The notes below the pieces were generated by a model. The model searched no databases. It had not been told where the DNA came from and saw only the letters and a list, made by a program, of their open reading frames with translations. The position numbers and the translations under genes were made by a program. From assembly GCA_937889015.1 (NCBI GenBank), contig CALARR010000344.1, positions 1-64,000 on the forward strand: a stretch of DNA of 64,000 nucleotides. Reading direction: 5' to 3'. Positions 43,960-51,617 of the stretch are shown here, one piece after another. Each line of letters opens with the position of its first letter. Positions within the stretch are counted from its first letter, which is position 1. The DNA comes from an uncultured Planctomycetales bacterium (lineage in GTDB: Bacteria > Planctomycetota > Planctomycetia > Pirellulales > Thermoguttaceae).

Positions 43960-46900
43960 TCACCGCGCCTGGTACTCGACAATCAACTGGGGCGGATCCG
44001 AGCCTTCGCGCGCCACATAGTCCACACCGTCATTATTGAGGGGGTCGATGGCCAGGCTCACTTCGCCTTGCCGCGGTATGACCTCTGCTGGCAACGCAAC
44101 TTCGGCCAGTTCGCGGGACTCGATCTTGCCGACCTGGCCCAGGCTACGACCGATGGCCGGCCGGTTGCTATAGTGGATCTTGGTTTCGTCCCAGGGCTCG
44201 GTGACCAGGCAGATCTGCCCGCCGTTGACCGAGCGGTTACCGGCGTTGCGGAGTCGCAGCGTGGCGCGGATCGGCTTGCCGGGCAGGTCGAGGCGGAACT
44301 TGAGATAGGCCACGGAGTGCGATTCGTCGCCCATGCGTTTGGCGCCGCCATCGACGAGGAGCACACCGGCGGCGCCCTTGTTCTGGTCCATGTAGCGCTG
44401 GCTGACGTAGCTATCCTCGATGGCCGGGAGGGCGACGCGGCCGTAGCGGCCCAGATGCTCCAGGGCTACGGTTCGTTCGAGTTCCAGGCTGCCGTCGGCG
44501 CGGATCAGCCGTACGGGCATGGTGTAGTTGCCGGCGCGGAGGCTGGGCGAGACGCTGACCGTGAAGGGGATGTCCAGCCGTTGGCCGGGCTGCAACTCGA
44601 CCGCGATACGCTGCGGTTCGGCCTTGAATCCGGCCGGTGGTTTGAGGAGCAAGTCACCGCGCACGGGGGCGGGATGGATATTGGATAAGTGGATTTCGGT
44701 CGAGCGGCGTGGCTCGCTGGCGTTGAAACTCAGGTCCTTGACGGCGCAGCCCATACTGAGCACGCGCTGCTGAATGATCTCCAAGCCCTGGAGGATGGGC
44801 AATTGCGGCAGTTCGCCGTCGGTCTTGGGCACCAGTTCCAGGAGCAGGTTGTCGCGGACCTCGATGCCGTCGAACTCCTTCCACAGGGCCCGGTTGGGGC
44901 CGCCTGTCTCGCGTACGATGTCACAGTCGGAGAGCACGGTTCGGCCCTGCAACTGAATGTCGAACACGCGCGCGCCGGCCTGGGAGTGGTCCGGGTCGGC
45001 AAAGGCCAGACGGACGCGGTACAAGGCTGTGCCGTCGTCGGCGTTCAACAAGGGGACGCTGCACCGCACGATTCCCTGCACCGCCGAGGCGAAGAGCCAC
45101 GGATCGTCGGTGCCTGAGACCGGAGTGTAGGTGGAACTGTTGGCGAAGTAGCGGCCACCCTTGGACAGCAGCAGATCGAGCTTCAAGGGAAAGACCAGGG
45201 AGCCGCCGGGCCGAGGATAGCCCAGCCACAGATTGCCGGCGGCGTCCTTGCGGTCGCCCGGTGCGCCGAAGTTCAGGGCCAGGCGCTGCACGGGGGTACT
45301 GCTGCCCACGGCGCTGTAGTAGCTGAAGCCTTTCATCCGGTCGGTGGGCTGGAAGACGATGCTGCACACATTGGGGAAGGGGCAGAGGCATCCGGTGCTG
45401 GCTTCGGGGACCACAAGCAGTCCGCCCGTGGGAATGAAATTGATCCAGCAGCCCGGACGTTGGGCGCCAAAGTGCTGCGTGCCCAAGTCGCGGTCGAGGT
45501 CATAGTAACCGAGGCAGTAGGAGCGGAAGAAGAGGCAGTGCGGGGCCGCATTGGGGCATCCGCAATGGTGTCCGGGCCGGGCGAATTGCCACGTCTCCTC
45601 GCGCCCGCTGATGGGATTGGTGCGGGTCTTGGTCTTCCCGGTGCGGAGATCGAAGGCCCACGGCTCGGCGTAGAGCGTGTCGCCGACGATGATGGGGCGC
45701 ACGCGGTAACCGACGGGCTGCGACCAGAGAACATGTCCGTCATCGGCGGCCAAGGCCGCTACGCGCCGGCCGGCGAAATCACCGGCGAAGAATTGCTTCC
45801 AATAGTGGCCGTCGAGATAGACTCCGAAGACCAGCAGGACGCCGTCCTGCGCCATGCAGGCGATCTGGTTTCCGCCGCAATAGGTCAGGTCGTACACCTG
45901 GCGCCACCGCACCTGGCCGGTGGCTGCGTCCAAGGCCACCACGGCGCGAATGTCGGGATTGGCCAGGGCACGCAGAGCGTCGCTTTGCTGTTCCTGCGGC
46001 AAGGCTTGCACTTCCCGGCGTTTGGCCTGGAGAACGGCTTGGACCTCTTCACGGGTCACATCGCTGTTAACGAGAAAGACCTGCCCCGCGCTGATGGCGA
46101 TCGAGTTGTGTGGAATCCGTTCGGCGCGGAATTCCCAAAGGCGTTGGCCGCTGGCCACGTCGATGGCGAAGAGGCCGGTGCTTTCGGTGCCTCTGGGACA
46201 ACGGCTGCCATAGAGCCGGCCGCTGTCGTAGGCGATATAGCCCCAGCGGTGCTTGGCCTCGGCCTTGGCGTCCTTCGCCGCATCGGTCTTGCCTGTACGC
46301 TTGGCCTGATTGGGATAGTCCTGGGCAGGGGCCGGTGAATCGGGATCCGGGGGCAGTTCGTAGGTGGCCCGGGTTTCGCCGCTGGCCGGGTCGAGCCGCA
46401 GGCAGGTGTCGGCTACGGCCACGAAGAGGGCGTCGTGAGTGAGGGCCAGGTTGCTGCCGTCGTGCGAGACCGTGGGGCGGATCGCGCCACGGATGTCTCG
46501 TTCCCAGAGTTTCAGCCCGTTGTAGGCGTCGTAGGCCATCAGGCAGTTCTCGCCCTGCGAGAAGAACCGGCCGTCGATGGACACCGGGCCCGCGGCGCGC
46601 GCGTGCCGGCTGAGCATGGGTGCCGGACCTGGTTCGCCAAACCACAGGACACTGAAGGGGGCTTTGACCACCAGGTCGTCGCCGCAGGCGGTGTTGGCGG
46701 GATTGCCGTACTGGTGGGTCCAACTGCCAGCCCCGGGCAAGGCTCCGCGCAGCAGCCTGGCCCAGGCCGGACTCTCGCCCGTTACGTCCTTCGACTCGTC
46801 GGGCAGGCGGTTGAGCCATTGCTGCGCGGCCTCAGGTTGTGGGAAGCCCAACAGCGCCACGCCGCCCAGCGGCTTGAGCATGCGGAAGGTCTCGGCCGCG

Positions 46901-48837
46901 TCTGGGGCTGGGCCGCCCAGGAGGGTCGATTCGCAGACGATGAGGTTGGCGAAGTAGTCCGAATACGGCAAGGCATTGGCGGGCCAGTACTCGGCGCAGA
47001 CGCGGGCGCCGTAGAGGCCCGCCGCATCGATCGCCGCGCGCACGGCGGCGAGGCTGGTCTCGTCCTCACAGACCGCGTAGACCATCAATTCGGAGTGCCG
47101 GGCCAACTCCAGGGCCAGGGCGCCGTTGCGGCAGCCGAGCACGAGGGCAAAGCCGCGCTGGATTTTGCTCTGCTGCAAGACCTGTTGGGCGGCCTGGCGC
47201 AAGAGGCTGGCCTGAGCGGCATCGGCGAAGGGGTTCTCGACGACTGCCGGCTTGACGAGTTGGGCCGGTTGCGGTTGGGCGCCGAAACAGTGAATCGGCC
47301 CCTGATCGCTGCTGACAAAGAGCTTGCCATTGGCCACCGCCAGCCCCTTGGCTTGGCCTTGGATCTTGGCCGACCAGGCGGTCTTGCCGGTGGCCGCATC
47401 GAAGCCCAGCACGCGGCCATTTCCGCCGGCCAAGACCAGGTCGCCGGCCAGGACCAGGGACTGGTCGCAGTCGGATTCGACGTCCCAGTGCAAGACCTCC
47501 GAGAGTCTGGCCTGAGCCTGCTTGAATTCCTCTTCGGCCGCCGCCTTGGCCTGGGTGGGTTTGGCGACGAGCGATCGCCAGTCCTCCAGGCGTTTGCGTT
47601 TGGCCGCCAGTTGGGTGTTGAGCTTCTCGCGTTGTGCGGTCAGGCGATCTTTGCCCGTGCCGGCATTCTCCAGCCCGCGGAGTTCGGCTTCCAGGTTGGC
47701 GATGTCGCGGGTCAATTCGCCTTTCTCCTTGCGGAGTGCGGTGAGGGATTTGTCCGCCGCTTCGCGACTATTGCGGATGATCTGCAGTTTGCGTGCGGCT
47801 GCGGGATAGGTCTGTCGATCGAAGGCCATCAGGCGGTCGCCCGTGGCCACGTACGCGCGCGGGCCAGCCACGATCAGTTTGTGTCCGCCAAAGATGGCGA
47901 AGCGGTCCGCGGCGCTCTTCTCGCTGTAGCCGACGAGTTCTTCGGTGCCGGTGAAGACGCGATCTTCGGCCAGCAGGGCATAGGTTCCGCCGACCGTCTT
48001 GCCGAAGGCCGTCATACCCTGCAATTCGCCGGTGGCCCGGTCGAAAGCGCCGGGCGACACGCGCCCCATGGGGGCGTAGAGCGTCGTCTCCGAGGCGAGC
48101 AGGTAGCCTTGGGGCGAGACGCGACTCTGGGGTGCCTCGCCGCAGGAGTCGTTCTTCCAGAGCAGGCGGCCCGTGAGTGCGTCGAGGGCGTAGAGGAACA
48201 CGCCCTCGGCGGGGAAGATGCCGGCGCCGAAATAGGCCACCCCCTTGTCGACCAGGATGCCGGTGCGCAGCGGCCACAGCGAGATCATGCGTCCATGCCC
48301 CAAGACGCGGCGGTCTTCGGGAGCGGCATGGAACTTCCAGCGTTCGGCGCCACTGGCAGCGTCGAGGCAATAGGCGTATCCATCGTCCGAGCCCACGTAG
48401 ACCCGGCCATCCGAAATCGTGGGGGCGAGGCGCACCGGTCCGCCGGTGATCCTGGTCCAGAGGAGTTGGCCAGAGGAGGCGTCCAGGCAGCAGACTTTGT
48501 TCTCCGACGAGGAGCCGAAATAGAGGCGACCGCCGGCGATGACCGGCTGCAAGGCATCGTCGAAATGCACGCGGCGCAACTCCAGCAAGCCCTCGACCGG
48601 CACGGGTTTGGGATCGGCCCAGGCCGGATCGGGCTTGAACTGCGGCTGATAGGTCCACCACAAGTGCAAGGGAGTCTGGAGCTTGTCGGCAGTGACGTTG
48701 CTGCGCGCGACGTCGTGGGCATAGGTCGGCCAGTCCTCGGCTCGAAGCGAGGCAACTCCCGCTCCCAGGAGCCCGAACGCAAAAGCTGCCAGCCCAAAGC
48801 AGATCCAAGAACCACCGACGCCCTTACGAATCGCCAT
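43960..48837 (-). CDS. Giant secreted PQQ-repeat protein with an embedded methyltransferase-like module
   Basis: A 1625-residue exported protein (signal segment WICFGLAAFAFGLLGAGVASLRA). Order of parts: PQQ-type propeller at about 30-340 (DWPTYAHDVARSNVT, LLWTRITGGPVRLAPTISDG, RVYVGSDDGYAYCLDAASG), a long coiled coil at about 346-462, more propeller blades, a Rossmann segment at about 560-680 that reads like a SAM methyltransferase (FALVLGCRNGALALELARHS ... AAETFRMLKPLGGVALLGF), a second PQQ propeller at about 700-1200, a malectin-like domain near 1260-1370, and a C-terminal DNRLRE/CBM-like domain (1470-1625, ending DYVAREGSDPPQLIVEYQAR). Each part is known in planctomycete exported proteins; the chain may be a carbohydrate-binding scaffold with PQQ oxidoreductase-like blades. 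AGGAGG precedes ATG 48837, first gene of the operon. Confidence 0.88.
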   Translation of the reverse strand: MAIRKGVGGSWICFGLAAFAFGLLGAGVASLRAEDWPTYAHDVARSNVTADKLQTPLHLWWTYQPQFKPDPAWADPKPVPVEGLLELRRVHFDDALQPVIAGGRLYFGSSSENKVCCLDASSGQLLWTRITGGPVRLAPTISDGRVYVGSDDGYAYCLDAASGAERWKFHAAPEDRRVLGHGRMISLWPLRTGILVDKGVAYFGAGIFPAEGVFLYALDALTGRLLWKNDSCGEAPQSRVSPQGYLLASETTLYAPMGRVSPGAFDRATGELQGMTAFGKTVGGTYALLAEDRVFTGTEELVGYSEKSAADRFAIFGGHKLIVAGPRAYVATGDRLMAFDRQTYPAAARKLQIIRNSREAADKSLTALRKEKGELTRDIANLEAELRGLENAGTGKDRLTAQREKLNTQLAAKRKRLEDWRSLVAKPTQAKAAAEEEFKQAQARLSEVLHWDVESDCDQSLVLAGDLVLAGGNGRVLGFDAATGKTAWSAKIQGQAKGLAVANGKLFVSSDQGPIHCFGAQPQPAQLVKPAVVENPFADAAQASLLRQAAQQVLQQSKIQRGFALVLGCRNGALALELARHSELMVYAVCEDETSLAAVRAAIDAAGLYGARVCAEYWPANALPYSDYFANLIVCESTLLGGPAPDAAETFRMLKPLGGVALLGFPQPEAAQQWLNRLPDESKDVTGESPAWARLLRGALPGAGSWTHQYGNPANTACGDDLVVKAPFSVLWFGEPGPAPMLSRHARAAGPVSIDGRFFSQGENCLMAYDAYNGLKLWERDIRGAIRPTVSHDGSNLALTHDALFVAVADTCLRLDPASGETRATYELPPDPDSPAPAQDYPNQAKRTGKTDAAKDAKAEAKHRWGYIAYDSGRLYGSRCPRGTESTGLFAIDVASGQRLWEFRAERIPHNSIAISAGQVFLVNSDVTREEVQAVLQAKRREVQALPQEQQSDALRALANPDIRAVVALDAATGQVRWRQVYDLTYCGGNQIACMAQDGVLLVFGVYLDGHYWKQFFAGDFAGRRVAALAADDGHVLWSQPVGYRVRPIIVGDTLYAEPWAFDLRTGKTKTRTNPISGREETWQFARPGHHCGCPNAAPHCLFFRSYCLGYYDLDRDLGTQHFGAQRPGCWINFIPTGGLLVVPEASTGCLCPFPNVCSIVFQPTDRMKGFSYYSAVGSSTPVQRLALNFGAPGDRKDAAGNLWLGYPRPGGSLVFPLKLDLLLSKGGRYFANSSTYTPVSGTDDPWLFASAVQGIVRCSVPLLNADDGTALYRVRLAFADPDHSQAGARVFDIQLQGRTVLSDCDIVRETGGPNRALWKEFDGIEVRDNLLLELVPKTDGELPQLPILQGLEIIQQRVLSMGCAVKDLSFNASEPRRSTEIHLSNIHPAPVRGDLLLKPPAGFKAEPQRIAVELQPGQRLDIPFTVSVSPSLRAGNYTMPVRLIRADGSLELERTVALEHLGRYGRVALPAIEDSYVSQRYMDQNKGAAGVLLVDGGAKRMGDESHSVAYLKFRLDLPGKPIRATLRLRNAGNRSVNGGQICLVTEPWDETKIHYSNRPAIGRSLGQVGKIESRELAEVALPAEVIPRQGEVSLAIDPLNNDGVDYVAREGSDPPQLIVEYQAR

Positions 48838-48966
48838 CTTGCTGCCTCCTGGCTTGAACTGGCGCGCTTGCTGGTAACCGAGCGACGCAAGCGAGCTGTG
48901 CGTTTTCGCGGCCTGCCCGGGGAGCGGACAAGAAATCGGAATTCTTGCGACTCCCCCATCCTTACG

Positions 48967-48995
48967 CTTGTATCCGTCCCCACATGCGGCGTCAA
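48967..48995 (-). promoter_or_regulatory. Sigma70-like promoter of the PQQ-MFS-DUF1080 operon
   Basis: On the minus strand TTGACG (48995-48990) and TACAAG (48972-48967) are separated by exactly 17 bases. The implied leader is about 125 bases to ATG 48837. Confidence 0.5.
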
Positions 48996-49288
48996 GCGCG
49001 ATCGAAGGGATCGCATCGCCCCCCTCCTGGTAGCTACGGGGGTGCGCGGGATGGAGCGTGTTCCATTCTGCCCTCGCCGGGGACGGTCGCATACGTCAGC
49101 CATGTTGCGGCCGTTGAATCGCCAAAATGTCCAGTGGCGCGGTTCTGTTTCTCCACAGAGGGCCTGTTACGCTTCGAACGCGGCGCGAAACGCGGGAGGC
49201 TTGGGGATTTTCGAGCGAAATACTACGGTCGTCATAGCGACTGGCCGAGGCACGCCAGATGGTTGGGGCAGGTTACGCACAGTGGCAG

Positions 49289-49318
49289 TTGACATTTTTC
49301 GCCCAAGACCGATAAATA
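49289..49318 (+). promoter_or_regulatory. Candidate promoter of the peroxiredoxin gene
   Basis: A perfect TTGACA at 49289-49294 is followed after 17-18 bases by an AT-rich GATAAATACT (49311-49320) that can serve as a -10 box. The implied leader is about 105 bases to ATG 49430. Confidence 0.5.
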
Positions 49319-49429
49319 CTGCGACGTCGCTACTGGCACGGCCGACGTGACCGGAAGTCGCGCTGGACGGTCGGCTGGCGGCGAGTGAACCAGAAAACGT
49401 TTTCCGTCTTGCAGCATAAGGAGGCATCG

Positions 49430-50020
49430 ATGTCAGTTTTGGTCAAGAAGGAAGCACCGGATTTCAAAGCTCAAGCTCTGATGCCGGACGGGTCCTTCAA
49501 GCCGGTCTCGCTGAGCGACTACCGTGGCAAGTACGTGTTATTGTTCTTCTATCCGCTGGACTTCACCTTTGTGTGCCCCACGGAGATCATTGCCTTTTCC
49601 GAGGCCAATGCGGAGTTTGAGGCCCTGGGAGTGCAGGTGCTGGGCTGCTCGGTCGACAGCCACTACACGCACCTGGCCTGGACAGAAAAGCCTCGCACGG
49701 AGGGCGGATTGGGTGGCATACGCTACCCGCTGATCGCCGACCTGAGCAAGAAGATCGCCGAGGCTTACGACGTGCTCTTGCCTGACGGGATCGCCCTGCG
49801 CGGGCTGTTCCTGATCGATCGGCAGGGGCAGGTGCGGCACCAGGTGGTGAACGACCTGCCGCTGGGTCGTAGCGTGGACGAGGCTTTGCGCATGGTGAAG
49901 GCCCTGCAGTTCTTCGAGACCAACGGCGAGGTATGTCCGGCCAACTGGAAGGAAGGCACGCGGACGATCAAGCCCGACCCCAAGGGCAGCCAGGCGTTCT
50001 TCGCCAAGCAGTACGGCTGA
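49430..50020 (+). CDS. Two-Cys peroxiredoxin (AhpC/Tsa family)
   Basis: Reduces hydrogen peroxide and organic peroxides. The 196-residue protein has the peroxidatic Cys49 in the motif YPLDFTFVCPTEI, the conserved Arg-containing region later (FLIDRQGQVRHQVVNDLPLG), and the resolving Cys169 in GEVCPANW near the C-terminus, so it is a typical two-Cys enzyme forming intersubunit disulfides. The C-terminal KPDPKGSQAFFAKQYG matches the family end. Strong ribosome binding site AAGGAGG (49418-49424) five bases before ATG 49430 decides the start over 49385. No AhpF or thioredoxin reductase gene is next to it. A hairpin terminator follows at 50076. Confidence 0.95.
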   Translation: MSVLVKKEAPDFKAQALMPDGSFKPVSLSDYRGKYVLLFFYPLDFTFVCPTEIIAFSEANAEFEALGVQVLGCSVDSHYTHLAWTEKPRTEGGLGGIRYPLIADLSKKIAEAYDVLLPDGIALRGLFLIDRQGQVRHQVVNDLPLGRSVDEALRMVKALQFFETNGEVCPANWKEGTRTIKPDPKGSQAFFAKQYG

Positions 50021-50075
50021 TCAACCGGTTGGCCGACCACGGGCCGGGGGCCCGTGCCGTGTGAAACGAACAGAA

Positions 50076-50117
50076 GCCGAGCCCACGTGAAGTGGCCCGT
50101 GGGCTCGGCGCGTTTCT
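50076..50117 (+). terminator. Terminator after the peroxiredoxin gene
   Basis: GCCGAGCCCAC (50076-50086) and GTGGGCTCGGC (50099-50109) form a perfect 11-bp stem with a 12-base loop, followed by GCGTTTCTT. A second hairpin, CACGGGCC/GGCCCGTG (50038-50056) with a three-base loop, lies just before it. Confidence 0.7.
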
Positions 50118-50278
50118 TGGCCGGCTTGATGCAGCAATCGTGGCACGCAGCACGCGGCGCGCGGGAGTGTGCGGCGACATGGTTGGGGTGGCGAGGCAAC
50201 CGCGTGCGTTGCGGGCGTTGCCGCGGCCGAGTATGCTGGTGGTAATAGGTCCCAACAGGCTTCTCGCGCGGTTCTTGC

Positions 50279-51610
50279 ATGCCTCAACTTGCCTGGCGCG
50301 ATTCGGCGCTGCACGTCATCGCTAAGCCGATTGGTCCGGTGTGCAATCTGGACTGCGCTTATTGCTTCTACCTGCACAAGACTGACTTGTATCCGCAGGA
50401 GGAGCATTGGCGTATGAGCGACCAGACGCTGGAGGCCTACGTGCGCCAGTATCTGGAGGCTCAGCCGGCTGGTGCGGCGGAGATTGACTTCGCGTTCCAG
50501 GGGGGCGAGCCAACGCTGATGGGCCTGGACTTCTTCCGCCGCGTGCTGGAACTGCAGCGGAAGCACGTGCGCTCCAACCAGCAGGTCCGAAACTCGCTGC
50601 AGACCAACGGACTGTTGCTGGACGACGCCTGGTGCGAGTTCCTGGCCGCCAATCATTTTCTGGTGGGGTTGTCGCTGGATGGCCCGGCCGACTTGCACGA
50701 CAAATTCCGGCGGGACAAGGCGGGTCGGCCCACGCAGCAACGCGTTTTGCAGACGCTGCAGCGTCTGAAGAAACATGGCGTGGCCTTCAATGTGCTGACG
50801 TGTGTCAACCGCCATAACGCCGACCATCCGCGGCGCGTGTATCGCTTCCTGCGAGAGCAGGGAGTGGAGTTCATGCAGTTCATTCCGATCGTGGAGCGGC
50901 TGCCGGGCGTGGAGCTACGGGGCGATCCGAACAGCCGGCGGCCGGAAGAACTGGTCAGCGTGCGAAGCGTCCTGCCGGAGCAGTACGGCCGATTCCTGAC
51001 CGAGGTCTTCGGCGAGTGGCTGTTTCAGGACGTGGGGCGGGTGTTTGTGCGGGACTTTGACCAGGCCCTGTCGGCCTGGGTGGGCGCAGGGACCAGCTTA
51101 TGCGTCTACGCGGAGACATGTGGTCGAGCCACGGCCATCGAGCATAACGGTGACTTGTATAGCTGCGATCATTTTGTGGACGAACCCCACAAGCTGGGCA
51201 GCATCCATCAACAGAGCATCGCCGAACTGGCCAACGGGCCGCAGCAGGAGCAGTTCGGACAGGAGAAACGAGACAGCCTGCCGGACTTCTGCCGGCAGTG
51301 CCCCCACCTGTTTGTGTGCCATGGAGCCTGTCCCAAGGATCGCTTTCTGGCCACGCCCGACGGGCAGCCAGGGCTGAACTACCTGTGCGCCGGGTACCGG
51401 GAGTTCTTTGCGGCGATCGATCCGGTGATGCAGGCCATGGCCGTTGAGCTCCGCGCCGGTCGCGATGCCAGCGCCGTCATGCACCGTGTGCGCGCCGAGC
51501 GACGTCAGGCGATGGAGGGGCGTATTTCACCGGGCCGGCCTGTGGGGCGGAACGATCCGTGCCCTTGCGGATCGGGGCGGAAGTACAAGGCCTGTTGTAT
51601 GCGGCGATAG
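50279..51610 (+). CDS. Anaerobic sulfatase-maturating enzyme (radical SAM/SPASM) with SEC-C tail
   Basis: A 443-residue radical SAM protein that in the family oxidises a Cys or Ser of type I sulfatases to formylglycine without oxygen. The cluster motif CNLDCAYC is at Cys22-Cys29 (CX3CX2C). The typical FAFQGGEPTLMGLDFFRRV and GLSLDGPADLHDKFR segments follow, then the SPASM cysteines from about residue 280 (CVYAETCGRATAIEHNGDLY, then CRQCPHLFVCHGACPKDRF). The last 25 residues are a SEC-C zinc finger, GRNDPCPCGSGRKYKACC, which is not in the classic enzyme but occurs in some planctomycete copies. No sulfatase gene is in the window; planctomycetes carry many elsewhere. The gene is convergent with the glycosidase gene, seven bases from its stop. 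Confidence 0.93.
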   Translation: MPQLAWRDSALHVIAKPIGPVCNLDCAYCFYLHKTDLYPQEEHWRMSDQTLEAYVRQYLEAQPAGAAEIDFAFQGGEPTLMGLDFFRRVLELQRKHVRSNQQVRNSLQTNGLLLDDAWCEFLAANHFLVGLSLDGPADLHDKFRRDKAGRPTQQRVLQTLQRLKKHGVAFNVLTCVNRHNADHPRRVYRFLREQGVEFMQFIPIVERLPGVELRGDPNSRRPEELVSVRSVLPEQYGRFLTEVFGEWLFQDVGRVFVRDFDQALSAWVGAGTSLCVYAETCGRATAIEHNGDLYSCDHFVDEPHKLGSIHQQSIAELANGPQQEQFGQEKRDSLPDFCRQCPHLFVCHGACPKDRFLATPDGQPGLNYLCAGYREFFAAIDPVMQAMAVELRAGRDASAVMHRVRAERRQAMEGRISPGRPVGRNDPCPCGSGRKYKACCMRR

Positions 51611-51617
51611 GCCGTCG

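Larger units (their letters stand above)
48838..49429. other. Divergent control region of the PQQ operon and peroxiredoxin gene
   Basis: Two divergent promoters are visible: a minus-strand pair at 48967-48995 and a plus-strand TTGACA at 49289. AGGAGG on the minus strand precedes 48837. Between them nothing else is recognised. Confidence 0.5.

Noticed and set aside
46435..49350. A 971-codon open frame on the plus strand antisense to the PQQ gene
   Set aside because: High GC keeps antisense frames open; the translation is low-complexity and has no motif, while the minus frame has clear PQQ and DNRLRE domains.
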